Assembly: GCA_032622095.1 (NCBI GenBank)
Contig: CP136061.1
Span: forward strand, 213,556,373-213,620,372
Length of the DNA stretch: 64,000 nucleotides
From: Siphonodentalium dalli
Lineage: Eukaryota > Mollusca > Scaphopoda > Gadilida > Siphonodentaliidae
Direction of reading: 5' to 3'
The notes under the pieces are model-generated. The model ran no database searches. It was not told the origin of the DNA and worked only from the letters and a program-made list of their open reading frames with translations. This document shows, in pieces, positions 32,435 to 44,570 of this stretch. Numbering within the stretch: position 1 is the first letter of the stretch; every line of letters starts with the position of its first letter. A program made the translations under genes and the position numbers.

Positions 32435-35400
32435 TTAGCTGTTGCTGCTGCTGCTGTTACTGTCTTTGTCCACATAGTCTTCCGAGTCTATATAATCCTG
32501 TTTTTGTTATATAAAACAAAAACGGTAAATTAGTAATAGAATATATTAAAGCCCCCCCCTAATTTATACTATAAAATATAATTAAAATACTACAATTTAT
32601 CACTATTTGAAATATCTGCTGAAGACCCCCCCCTCCCTTCTCTGGAAACCAGAATACAACAGTAATCAAACTTTTTCAATAAAAGGGGAAGAACACTATC
32701 CTTAATATATAGAGTTATCCCCCCTGTATTGAAAATAATACTGATTTTTTACTTCAACCTTGATAACAAAACGTGTTAGCAACTCAACAAAAACAACATC
32801 ATCTGTGCCTCAGAGATGTTCACAGAGAAATAGAAAACTGCTGAAGACTCCCCTCCCTCTGCAAACCAGAATACAACAGTATTCAAACTTCTTCAATAAA
32901 AGGGGAAGAAAACTATCCTTAATATAGAGTTATCCCCCCCCCCCTGTATTGAAAATAATACTGATTTGTACTTCAACCTTGATAACAAAACATATTAGCG
33001 ACTCAACAAAAACAATATATTCAAATTACGTCAAATTAAAAAAAGTACTTACAAAATTATTACTATCATCTGTGGTACTGTATTCACTGTCACCACTCTC
33101 TCTGGCTATAATAATCTCCTGTTTAATAAATAAAGTATTTAAATTAATAATAGACTGTATTAAAGTTTGTGTCAATTTATATATTTGATTTTTTGTACAC
33201 ACATAAATTAATTATCAACCTCTCTATTATCTATTGTTTTATCAACACCAAATAATAATTTCTTCTTAAAGTTGTGCCCCCCCCCACCCCCTTCCGTACA
33301 TCAAAAATAAATTTCTCTATAGTCAGTTGTTCTACCCTACTGTATAAAAGAAGTGTCCACTTAACCGCACCGCAGCAGTGTTGCCACCACAGCTGAAATA
33401 CAACTACACCACGACTCAACCGGCTAACAACAGTTGGTTCGCGGTGTACTTGCTATTCGGTCATAGTGTAGTTGCCACAATATACGTTTATTAAACTGAA
33501 AGGGTCCTTGATGTTCGGCCACAGTGTACTTACTATTCAGCCGTGGTGCTCAACTGCAGTTACAACCTCTGACACTGCGGTGGAACGGCAAATACACCGC
33601 GGTGGCAATTAACACTTGTTTTGTCCAGCAGGGTATATTAGTATAACCCCACCCCCCCCCACACTATATACAAATCATCATCTGTCATTTGCAGGGACCG
33701 ACCTAACTATAAGAATTCAGGAACCAGTTCATAAGGCTATATGGCAAATTTAGGAGCCACATTTGATTATTGAAAGCCGAACTTTCAGTATTTGATTTTT
33801 AATTATTCAAAACAAATATAAACACTGATATAATTTAATATATCACTTTAGTGTTGAAACGATTAGTGAATTTCAGAGTCAACTAGTCGAGACCCAAAAG
33901 TCGCGTTGCGTTGACTAGTCGGTACACGATATCAAAACTTTCAAACATAACATGGTACGGAAAATTCATCGTATACACTGATCACTGATGCAATGACGGT
34001 CTATTGCGTAGCACCTTTCCCTGCATAGACACCAATTTATTTGGGAAATAATACTGTAAATATCTTGATATTTATCCAACACACTGAATGTAATTATATA
34101 ATTAGACATGTGGTGTATAATAATTAGAAACTCGATTATTTATACAGGTTTTAAATTTAATATCTGCGTTCGAGATTTCGTTTAGTCACGTGATCACCAA
34201 TAAACCGGTGCCGAGCGGTGTTACCATAAAATGTTAATGTTCCGACTAAATACACCCTATAGAATAGGTTATGTTGTAGAATACGATAGCCAGTTCTTAA
34301 TGTCAGTATCATTTATATACGGTAGCAACAATGACTTCACCTTAAGCAACCTTCAATTGATCAATTGAAATATACACAGTGTCTAGATCAAAGCGGTCTC
34401 CGACAAACGATAAAGCCGCGTCAATTATTGTCATCATGTCGCAGTGATATCTTTGACCTCAAACAACGAGTGAGATATTGTGTTGTCAATTTCATTCTTT
34501 CAATTAATAGTCGGGTCACCGTGTGTGTCTATACTAGTAACACTGTCAATTCCGGGTGCCACCAAATGTTATACTTACCGTAACTTACGCGCAGTTACTT
34601 GTAACACCGTTTATGTCGGAATCGATCTTGAAAACGTTATACATAGAACTAATACACTATGTTCCGACTAGTCGACGGCAAAATTCAGAGTTGACTTTCT
34701 GACATTTCAGCATTGTCTATGACTAGTCGATTAATCGTTTCAACCCTATATCACTTCAAACAACACAAAGAATATCTGATTGATAATAGAGAATAGAGTG
34801 GTAAATTTACTGGTTTGTGTTTTGTGCTAGACACTGATAGAGTTTTGTAACAATACTTTTATCTTCTTTGTATGTCACTATACTGTCAGATATCTTATCA
34901 AACTGAATATATTTATTAACTGAATCCTCAATCTTTACCATTACAAAGGTGTACAAAGTTTTTATACTGATAGTCAGATTCGAGTGACTCAATTACTAAG
35001 ATTTTCGGATTTAACAAAGCAATACAAAGTTTAAATATATTTGTACACCACAAAAAGGTGATCTCGGATAATTATATCGCTTAGATATATACAGTAATAT
35101 CAGGTAACATCAGTGAAATGAAAGAAAGTATGTAATTGTAGTATATAATAAAGTTTAAGGTCCACTCGATTCGCGTTCTGTTAGATAGATATATACATAA
35201 TATGGAATATCACAAATACGAAAACGGAACTTGGGTTTATATAGTTAGTTTAGAGTTACATCCCATTGAATACATGCCCACTAAATATAATCGAATTTCT
35301 GCATAATTTAACCAAATAGCACCGATTTGAATGACGCATTTGCTTTGTTTAGCCTTGTTGTAGTTGGGTCAATATGTACATAGTTTCTTTGCTTTGCTTA

Positions 35401-38400
35401 GCGTTTTACAATGCTATAGCCTGTATATGCATTGGTTGTCAACTATGATAGATCATCAAAGTCAAACCACACGCTCGCCAGACTACACGCCTGATAATAA
35501 ACTTTCACCCAAATACAAATACATGTCAATTGCGCGCTGATGACTGGTTAGGTTGGTCCCGGACTCCCTGCGTTTGATATTTGAAATATATAGATATATT
35601 CGATTTGTAGAGATAATCATTAGTGATAAGGGGTAATTGTGGACCACGTGTTTTGCTCGTATTAGAGAGGGGGTCGGTTTTGGGAGGTAATAGGCCTACT
35701 GTACTTACTTCATGGAGTATTATCTGAACAGCATTTTCTATACTGCTAACACTGCTATTGGCTGTGTCGATTTCATCCTCTGCCAGATCGCTAACACTTC
35801 TATCTGTGACAATCGATTTCTGTTTAAAAGAAGTATACACCAAATAATTATTTATTACTTAAAAGTGTGCACGTACATAACGCTTGAAGCCCTCTATTGC
35901 TAATAGTTTCACTAGCTGTTTTTAACTCAAAGTTGATAATAATAATATTCAGACAATATAGCTCTAAATTATTTATCAAAATTATCTAAACATTATTGAT
36001 ATGTTGCTTGCATATCTAAGAATACTATATACAGTTTATTTGATAGGGAACTTGTGAAAATACAGCTGGGATCTTACTGTGACGAAGTGTGGTAAATACT
36101 AGCCAAAGTTATATTGTGCACGTCGCTACGAGAGACCTGTCATATTATTTGTGATCAGTGAATTTTTCCGGATTTTGTATTCAGAATTTTTTCCGTTTCC
36201 TATTCCTAACTTTTTTATTTTTGTGGATACACTTCCTTTTTTGGTTGCTTCCGTTTTATCAAATCAAAGAAAATGTCATGCTTTGTTTTTATACTGTGTT
36301 TAGTGTCTTTATTCCCGGTTGAAAAGACTTACATAATTGACGAGTGTCATCCTCATAGAGAAAGCTTGACATGTATGAACGTTATCGAAATAACAAATAA
36401 TCGGTGGATAGATATAACAAACTTATATATTTCGCAAGCCAGCAGAATAGACCTCAATTTCACACTGCTTCCAAATCTCAGATATATGGAGATAGTTGAT
36501 TCTGCTAGTAACATCATCTGTGAAGATTTTACTGAGATTGAAGTTGTTATTATCGATGGAGTGGAGTGTGAAGGTAAGATTTTTTTTTTTGATTTTTTTT
36601 TTTGATTTTTTTTTTTTGATAGGTGATTGGATATATTTAAAAAAAATCTGATTGCCCTAACTGTGTATAACCTATTCAGACTATTGTCAAATATCAATAA
36701 CTATGGCCATAACATATTGATTACAATTTTTCCTGTAAAGAGCCAGGGGGGGACTGCGGGACACAACGTAACGAGGGGGTGGGGGGTACCTAGTTGTCAA
36801 AAATGTACACGTAAATTTGTTCCTTATTCATTTAGGGGGGGGGGGTGTTGTCGGAAAAAATTTGCATATAATTTTTTTCCAAATATGTATTTTCAGACTC
36901 ACAACTTCAATTTTCTCTTATTTTATAGAATATGGATTAACTTTAATATCCAAATTATATATATATATATAAGTAGTACAATCCATATAAAACAATTTTG
37001 GATAACCACTGTCTTGGTTTATATGTGATATTGACCCCATTAACCCTCTTAATAATACCGACTATGTCAGTGTCTACCAGTCAAATTCAGAATTCTACCC
37101 TGCGATCGCTTATCTGACAAATTTTTACTGCAGAACTATCCCATATATTAAACAATTTTTCTGGGGGGGGGGGATAGTCAGTGGAAAAAACCTCGGAGAA
37201 TATCTATATTATAAATATATATATATATATATATTCAATATCAACACAAACACATTCTTATGGTCAGCAAAGAAGAATCATAACTCGTGGTCTTCCGATC
37301 GTAATTTAACTTTGCTTTTGAAGAGTGACGATATAGTTTTGCGAAAAATATATAAATATATCAAAGATATCATTTATCTTGCAAGGTGAATCAGATAAAA
37401 TAGAACCACACATACCGGTACACAGTTTGGTTAACAGTATGGTCAGTCAGTTTATAGATTTGATTTTTTTTTTTTATTTAAAACCAATAAAATAGACTTG
37501 AGGTGTGGTGGGAGGGGGTGGTGTTTGAAGACGGTCGTTCGGGTTACGGAAAACACGTATTTCAATTTTTTTGATCTAATCAACTATTTCAACCAGATTA
37601 AAAGATATTGGAGTATAGTTAATTTCAGTTCAATTTCGGTCTATATAAAGATCCAGTCTTTTTTATATTTGTATTGAATAAATTAAACAACAAATACTGT
37701 AATTCACTCAGACTTTTATATTTTGGACTGAATTCTATTGTTTGAGATATACCAAACATTTTTGAGCTTATCTTTTTAATCTTTTTATTAATGCAACAGG
37801 TTGCCCTCTGATACATATCTTGGAAAATAAACAAAATATCTCACAATATTTTCACCCTTTTCTCTTCCTTAGCCACCAGAACAGACACCTTAACCACAAC
37901 TACTGACGCATATCCATCAACTGATCAGAAGACGGTGTCGGGCAACATCAATTATCCAACAGCTGATACAGGTATAATAATATTATAATATTGGAATATA
38001 GTTAATTTCAGTTTGATTTCAGTCTACATAAAGACCCAGTCCTTTGTTTTACATTTGCAGAGATAGGTAATAACTCAACTATTTTTAATAAATTAAACAA
38101 CAAATACTTTAATTCACTCAGACTTTTATATTTTGGACTGAATTCTATTGTTTGAGATATACAAAACATTTTTGAGCTTATCTTTTTAATCTTTTTATTA
38201 ATGCAACAGGTTGCCCTCTGATACATATCTTGGAAAATAAACAAAATATCTCACAATATTTTCACCCTTTTCCCTTCCTTAGCCACCAGAACAGACACCT
38301 TAACCACAACTACTGACGCATATCCATCAACTGATCAGAAAACGGTGTCGAGCAACATCAATTATCCAACAGCTGATACAGGTATAATAATATTATAATA

Positions 38401-40874
38401 TTGGAATATAGTTGATTTCAGTCTACATAAAGACCCAGTCCTTTGTTTTACATTTGCAGAGACAGGTAATAACCCAACTATTTTTAATAAATTAAACAAC
38501 AAATACTTTAATTCACTCAGACTTTCATATATTGGACTGAATTATATTGTTTGAGATACACAAAACATTATCGAGCTTATCTTTTTAATCTTTTTATTAA
38601 TGCAACAAGTTGCCCCCTCTGATACATATCTTGGAAAATAAACAAAATATCTCACAATATTTTCACCCTTTTCTCTTCCTTAGCCACCAGAACAGACACC
38701 TTAACCACAACTACTGACGCATATCCATCAACTGATCAGAAGACGGTGTCGAGCAACATCAATCATCCAACAACTGATACAGGTATAATAATATTATAAG
38801 CAGCTTAACCTTTTATTTATTAAATTGAACTCTCCTATTTATTTATAAAAGTATTTTGGAAAATTTCCTCAAATTTGAGGTACAGATAACTGTGTGCCAC
38901 ACAAAAATAAATAGCTGACATAATATCGATCAGGAGTTCCTTTATAGTTTGCATAATGTCAAGTTCAGAATAATCCACTATTTTATATTACATATTTAGG
39001 TACGAAGACATTGATCAAATCTTATTTGTGTTGATAGTTGAAAATTTAATTCACTCAGAATTTTATATATTTTACTTTTATTTTGTTTGATATATACAAA
39101 ACATTATTGAGCTATTATTTACAGATAACTGCAGTTCACCTTGTATAATTTATCACTATTTACTTGTTCCCACCTGATTCTGGTAAAGAATAAACAATCT
39201 AACAATTACACTCTGTATAATTTTCAGCTTACTAGCTGTTTTGTGTTGAATGTATAGTGCTTTAATTACTAGAGTTACCCTTCCTGGACTACAGTTTGTG
39301 TTGCAATATACAAATAATTAAAATCTTGCATTATTTTATATTACTATTTCAGCAACCATCGAAATGTCGAATACATCGAAGACTGGCAAAAGACAAATAT
39401 CAACACCAGCTGGTGAGTAGCATTTATAATTTATTTAATAAAAATTGCACTAAATACTGTAATTAACCTATATCCACTATTACAGACTTTGAAAGTTTGA
39501 TTCAGACTAGCTGATCACTAACACATCCAATATTCTTTTCTTTTTGTTAATTAAATTTCAATATATATATATATATATATATATATATTGCAGTCCTTCA
39601 AATAAGATAGGCTCGGTTTAGCTCGAGCTTGTCTGAGTCCGTCTTTTTCTATTGTACGAGAGCTTGAGTGAAAATTTGGCGATACATTAATATATATTAT
39701 TTAGAAAACTTTGTCACGCATATAACTAGATATATGAATATTGAACTATTGCCTTCTATCTGAACTCATTAAAAAGATAACAAATTATAGCCCCACCCCC
39801 CCCCCACTTTCTTATTTTGCTATAAATAAAACCCCCTCTCCCCCTATATATAAAAATTAGTTTAAAGATATCACTTTTTATAATTGAGATTTCAATTGAT
39901 TTCACAGGCTCAGATAGATACTCTCACTGTATTTGCACAGCTGAAGGACTAAAGTTGTATACATAACAGAAAGATTTTTTTTTTTAAATTACAATTTAAT
40001 AGGTATTTTATTCTTGTATTTCAGATATTGTTGAGTATATATTATCATCAGTAACAGCAGCTGTGGGAAGTTTGTTGCTTGGAATAGTAGGTTGGTATGG
40101 CAAACGATGGATTAGAAGGAGACGTGTCGCAAGGTATTGGAGGAGGGTGAGTTCCAGAGATGTGGAACTGACCAATATTACAACAACCGACGACTCATTG
40201 TCTGCTTCAGGTGGATCAAATATTGTAATTGACAAATCTAAATTGCCTACCACTGCATCCACTTTGGATTACACTGTTTCGACTTTAATTGACCCATCTA
40301 ATTTGGATACAGCTGTAAGCCAAACCATATTAGATCAGTCAATTACAATTGAAATAGACTCAGCCAGAGTGCATTATGTCAGTGATTCAACGACTCCTTC
40401 GGATAGTGGAATCACGGACACATCCACACCAATTCGCAAAAGTGGGAGACCTACTTATCCACCAGATAGGTATTCACCTTCAAATTATTGATAATATCAA
40501 TAATTTAAAGGTGAATTCTCTAGTCAGTTGAAATTTGCATTGTGAAAGAATAGAAATATCTGACCTATCTAAATAAGAAATAATATATTTGGTTAAAAGG
40601 TTTAATTAATAAGACTTACCTTAATATTCTTCTGATCTTTGAAATTTTTAACTTGACGAAGTCGATAGCGAATAGCAGACAAATTCGGGGTTAAAAAGAC
40701 CAATTCATTTTCTGTCAATTCAATATATGATTTGTTCAGATTATGATATATTCCTACATTTTTTCGTGATCCTTTTAATGAAAGTTTTATTGTTTTTGTA
40801 GAGCCTAGAGACGCTTTGTAAATCATGGTAGAATTACTTTCAACTGTTCGGTTTATAGTTCTTTGGAAATTCAT
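32435..40874 (-). CDS. Candidate spliced minus-strand gene: PC4-like domain plus acidic Ser-rich tail
   Basis: Proposed exons, all phase 0, are 40874-40620, 35819-35709, 33118-33053 and 32497-32435, giving 164 residues. Splice sites fit: donors AAG/GTAAGT, GAA/GTAAGT and TTT/GTAAGT, and acceptors ending AAACAG, TAAACAG and AAACAG. The first exon (85 codons, clear ATG) shows a PC4-type pattern (TIKLSLKG, RKNVGIYHN, YIELTENELVFL and a final helix), echoing the 77-aa protein at 22974. The later exons encode acidic, Ser-rich sequence (SDLAEDEIDTANSS, ESGDSEYSTTDDSN, DSEDYVDKDSNSSSS) and look like duplicates of one another. An acidic tail on a PC4-like core recalls other single-strand-binding proteins. 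Intron 1 (4.8 kb) contains the whole plus-strand membrane-protein gene. Exons could be missing, and the link between exon 1 and the rest is inferred from phase and orientation only. Confidence 0.45.
32617..33019. repeat. Direct duplication, about 220-bp period, in an intron
   Basis: 32617-32793 and 32840-33019 are similar in direct orientation (CCAGAATACAACAGTA, CAATAAAAGGGGAAGAA, GTATTGAAAATAATACTGAT). Together with the similarity around the two flanking exons (AATAGAATATATTAAAG and AATAGACTGTATTAAAG), this suggests exon-intron units of the minus-strand gene arose by tandem duplication. Confidence 0.75.
33335..33633. mobile_element. TA-flanked MITE inside the Polinton
   Basis: The inverted ends CCCTACTGTATAAAAGAAGT and the complement of CCAGCAGGG are flanked by TA (33333-33334, 33634-33635), as for Tc1/mariner-type insertions. 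The interior has repeated GCGGTG blocks and no gene. Confidence 0.5.
33849..34748. mobile_element. Non-autonomous hAT element, 900 bp, nested in the Polinton
   Basis: The ends read TAGTGTTGAAACGATTA and, inverted, TAGGGTTGAAACGATTA, followed internally by GACTAGTC-type repeats. A perfect 8-bp target duplication TATCACTT flanks the element (33841-33848, 34749-34756), as expected for hAT transposases. No transposase frame is present. It lies in an intron of the proposed minus-strand gene. Confidence 0.9.
34805..34992 (-). other. Possible extra or decayed exon
   Basis: On the minus strand a 61-codon open frame contains FDKISDSIVTYKEDKSIVTK, preceded by an acceptor-like TATTCAG. It shares the KSIVT wording with the exon at 35819-35709, so it may be a duplicated exon. 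No donor in the right phase is evident, so I left it out of the gene model. Confidence 0.25.
36273..40491 (+). CDS. Candidate spliced type I membrane glycoprotein carried by the Polinton, 374 aa
   Basis: Proposed exons are 36273-36573, 37873-37971, 38283-38381, 38684-38782, 39353-39412 and 40025-40491. All introns are phase 1 with GT-AG ends (donors AAG/GTAAGA, CAG/GTATAA three times, CTG/GTGAGT; acceptors CTTCCTTAG three times, TATTTCAG, TGTATTTCAG). The joined length is exactly 375 codons with the stop. Residues 1-18 form a signal peptide. Residues 19-100 have four Cys (C25, C34, C83, C99), an N-glycosylation site (N62) and an LRR-like LPNLRYMEI. Residues 101-199 are three nearly identical 33-residue Thr-rich cassettes, one per exon. 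About 225-245 is a transmembrane helix, followed by a basic stop-transfer run (KRWIRRRRVARYWRR) and a Ser/Thr-rich tail ending PPDRYSPSNY. A stalked surface receptor or virion/cell-surface protein fits, possibly captured from the host. Function is unknown. Confidence 0.7.
37609..38800. repeat. Three tandem exon-intron units of about 400 bp
   Basis: The units 37609-37990, 37991-38400 and 38401-38800 are near identical, each containing one 99-bp phase 1-1 exon and its flanking intron. The first unit lacks about 28 bp. The minus-strand ORFs inside the intron part (37834-37625, 38244-38008) are shadows of the repeat. Confidence 0.93.
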
Positions 40875-41514
40875 GATATAAATTACAGAGTTATTTAAAA
40901 AAAATATTATTTAGTATTTATACCTGATATTATCTCACAATATGTTACTTTCCCATCATTGTTGATAACTTGGTGTGGTTGTTTGCATAAAGGTGCTATA
41001 GAATTAGTTATTTGTTCCTAAGTTTATCCAATAGAATAAGAGTAAGTAGCATTTGACAGTTTTCATTCTCTTTTTGAGAAACTATTGTTTAACTTTCGTG
41101 GCCTTGGCAATCCTTGTGTGATAGGGCCAGTCCCCCTACTAGATAAAAATTAGATCTGAATTGACCCAGTGACATGAGAGGGAAAGAGATAGTACATATT
41201 TTTTGTTCTTATTTGAACTTTTGTTTATCTCGTAAATATTGTTGATTTTGTTATTATACTAGTGGAGAGCTCCACCGATCCGTCCATCAACTCTCAGGTT
41301 TTGTTTTTAACTTAACTTGCCAAAGCTGTTGCCTTGACATAAAGTCCAAACATCTGTCAACCTGTCTGAACGTCTCGAAACATTTAGCATTGTCTAGTTT
41401 CCATTAATCATAATATTGACCTGTAAGACAATTCTATATTTACTCACTGTTACAAGTTAATCTACTGTGTCATTGACACTTTCATTCACTGTTTCTCAGA
41501 TATAGGATATTGGA
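40875..41514. other. No gene seen
   Basis: Upstream of the minus-strand first exon. It could hold that gene's promoter. No ORF or repeat stands out. Confidence 0.4.
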
Positions 41515-41522
41515 TTTGTTAT

Positions 41523-42898
41523 CAGAGTTCGCGCTGTCGGTAGCCAAATTAGCCAATGGCTAATCTTTTTCGAATTTGGCTAATAAAAATTTCATTTGGC
41601 TAAACTTTTGGCTAAACTTTTTTTGACCCCAAATGGAGACTGTGAAAGCTAATTAATAAAAGCGCTCAATAGATCGACATTCAAGACGAAGTTAGGTGAC
41701 GAATGTATTTCATTATTTTCGTACTTATGAAATATCGTTCCTTAACAGCAAAAGGTAAGCTCTAACATTTAGTGTAAACATATTTTTATTTTTAAATCTA
41801 ACATAATATACAGACAGGGTTCGCGCTGCCACTTGCCAAATTTGCCAATGGCAAAAAAATCTCATTTGGAAAAAATTTTGGCGAGTGGGTTTTTCAATTC
41901 TGTGATGTGAACGATCTGGTCCGAAAACATCGAAAGTGGGAATATATCGCCGACTGTACACAGGGAAACCCGATCGCGGACAGTACAAAGGGAAACCCGA
42001 TCGACAACTCTATCAACCAAGCGATCACAAAGTGATATGCATTCATCTTTAGTTTGCACAAGACGGACATTCAAAGATGCATGGACATTAAACCGACCGT
42101 GGTTGAATTATGACAATGTGAAGAAAGCAACATTTTGTAAAGACGCCGGTATATAATCATTTTGTTCGTAACAGGCTGTTTTAATCTGGAGAAAGATTAC
42201 GTCACTCTCACGAAACAACAAAAGCTCATTATTTTACATTTAATCCACTAATCCCCCATTGTCTGTCTGGTCACTTACGGGGCTCATGCACAATGCATGT
42301 TTATGATGACATTGTATTTATGACGGTCGAGGTTTATGAGGACCAAGTGTAAGACAATAGCTTAATCAGCCATTTGTCGTCAATACCGATACAGTCAAAA
42401 TAATATGCATGCTTTTATGACAGATTGTAATTTGATAATGGCGTAACAGTCACTGTAACAGTATTAAGTTATTAGTTTCCAGATGTCACTTAGATATTTT
42501 CGCAATGATAAATATTTAATGATTTAAAAAAAGATATTGATATAAAATAAAAATAAAGAATGACATTAAGAAGGACAATCCCGGTTTACCCCCCCCCCCC
42601 CCCTCCCCGCAATCACTCTTTCACATAAAGATTAATAAATTTTTAATAAATGATATATATAAAAATACTTCTAGTTCATAAAAATTATTTAAATTATTGT
42701 GTATTTTACTTGTGTCTGTTAGATTTTACGTTTTAGTCATTAATTGTGAACATACCAGAAAACGATGATTTAATTTGGCCAAAGTTTTTTTTAATTTGGC
42801 CAAAAAACATTTGGCTAAAGTTTTTTTCATTTGGCTAATAAAATTTTCATTTGGCTAAACTTTTGGCTAAACTTTTTTTCGGTCCAGCGCGAACACTG
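41523..42898. mobile_element. Non-autonomous hAT element, 1,376 bp, nested in the Polinton
   Basis: The ends CAGAGTTCGCGCTG and, inverted, CAGTGTTCGCGCTG are flanked by a perfect 8-bp duplication TTTGTTAT (41515-41522, 42899-42906). Subterminal ATTTGGCTAA/TTTTGGCTAA repeats are present at both ends. A second end-like sequence (CAGGGTTCGCGCTG at about 41817) suggests an internal rearrangement or nested relative. The 41725-41988 minus-strand ORF is not convincing. Confidence 0.9.
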
Positions 42899-42906
42899 TT
42901 TGTTAT

Positions 42907-43991
42907 ATACTTCGACTTTGTGATAGACCATCTTAGGAGTATAGCCTGGATCTTGCGTTGCCTTGATATTATATTTATTTTCATTTTTGATCTTTCATTG
43001 TTGACTATTAAAGACCCACTTAATTTTTGAATCACCAGATCATATTATATACAACATAATTCAATATAATATACCATTTGAAAGAGGAAGCTTCAAAACA
43101 TTGTGTTGTTAACTAATACGACTGAATAAACAGGGAACATATTGTTTTTGTTGAGCTACCAAGGTGTGTCCTTATTTAATTTTGATCCGGACTGTAATAG
43201 ATACTATATCATACTCAGTAGAAGGGGAATAACTCTATCTCTTAGTTGAATTTTGAAGCATTCTGGGTTGAAGAGGGGGGGGGGGTCCTTGAATTAATCT
43301 CTATCACTTGGTGGACAGTCCTGTGGACACAGCTGCTTTGTGATCTGGTGGAATATATATCTTTTTGGCTCCTCTTCCAAATAGTATATATTATCTGAGC
43401 ATTCAAAAATTAAGTGGGCCTTTAATAGTATATATTTTCACACCATCATTGTTTCTGCGTGTAATTATGAGAAAAGACATATTTGCCAATAAGACATAAC
43501 CAAGTCATAGCCAAGGGACTTATAAATACACATTCAGAATACAGCTGTTTATTTCTCATATCTAAATAAATATAAAAGATAGTATTTCACGAGGATTTTA
43601 TATAGCTTGGTCTGAGAAGTGTTACCATTTTATGCAGAGATTAAATCACATTTTTGCAGATATCAGGTCAGATGTATATTTCCCAGCCCAGTGATAAATA
43701 TACATTGAAAGATATTTTTATCAGTAGTTTACATTACTTGACCTATGAGGGATATAGATTTGCTTTGGCCCCCCCTCCCCCCCCCCAAAAACAAATAAAA
43801 GACATGTTCATTTAAATTCACCTTGCATATATTTGGGTAAAATCTGAGGTCTAGTATTAGACTGTTTGTTTGTTTTTTTATTTAGATTTTTCAACATTAA
43901 TATTCCATTTAAATTTGTTTAATAATCATCATTATTCTCACTGCATTTATTGTTTGAGTTCTTTATATAATACAAGTTGATATTTTGGCTA
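42907..43991. other. No gene; homopolymer tracts
   Basis: AT-rich right part of the Polinton, with G and C runs (43276-43286, 43770-43787) and no ORF of note. Confidence 0.5.
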
Positions 43992-44562
43992 GGACCCTGT
44001 GAATAAGGATTTTGATATAATTTGGTATATAGATAGAACATCATAGGGTAAAGGATATAAATATATCAGGTGTTTCACACATCAATACCTATCAGAGTTA
44101 TAGTCCTTGTTCAACTTACAAAAATTATCGAAATTCATTTTATTAAGATGTTCAAGCATTGATTATCGGATTTTCATAGGTTTTGGTATAATAATAAACC
44201 AGTATAGGTGAACTAATATACAGATATAAAAGGGTTTTGCCTATCAATACCTACCAGATTTATAGACGTTGTTCGACTTAGAAAATTGCTGAAATTCAGT
44301 TCATTAAAACATATTGCATTAAATTAAGCATTATTTACAACAAATTTATATCATCTATTATTGTCATAGACCACGGGTTTTTGATATTCAGATAGCTCAG
44401 GTTTTGTCCATACATTCATACCAGAGTTATAACCCCTGTTTATAGACTGCCAATATACCAGATCAAATATTGGGAGACATCTTGTCTAACTAGTCATTTT
44501 TTTAAATATATAGGTATAAAATTTTCCTGACTTATTTTTTTGAAAATTGCTTCACAGGGTCC
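43992..44562. mobile_element. TA-flanked MITE, 571 bp
   Basis: The perfect inverted ends GGACCCTGTGAA / TTCACAGGGTCC are flanked by TA on both sides (43990-43991, 44563-44564). The inside has diverged tandem blocks (ATCAATACCTA.CAGA.TTATAG ... TTGTTC.ACTTA). Non-coding. Confidence 0.75.
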
Positions 44563-44570
44563 TATCGTTG

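Noticed and set aside
34805-34992. A fifth exon for the minus-strand spliced gene
   Set aside because: It has a plausible acceptor and similar wording but no donor in phase, so I listed it only as a possibility.
36353-36697. 114-codon minus-strand ORF
   Set aside because: Antisense shadow of the first exon of the membrane-protein gene, and runs into homopolymers.
37625-38244. Paired minus-strand ORFs with near-identical 66-aa N-termini
   Set aside because: They lie in the introns of the tandem exon units. The similarity is that of the DNA repeat.
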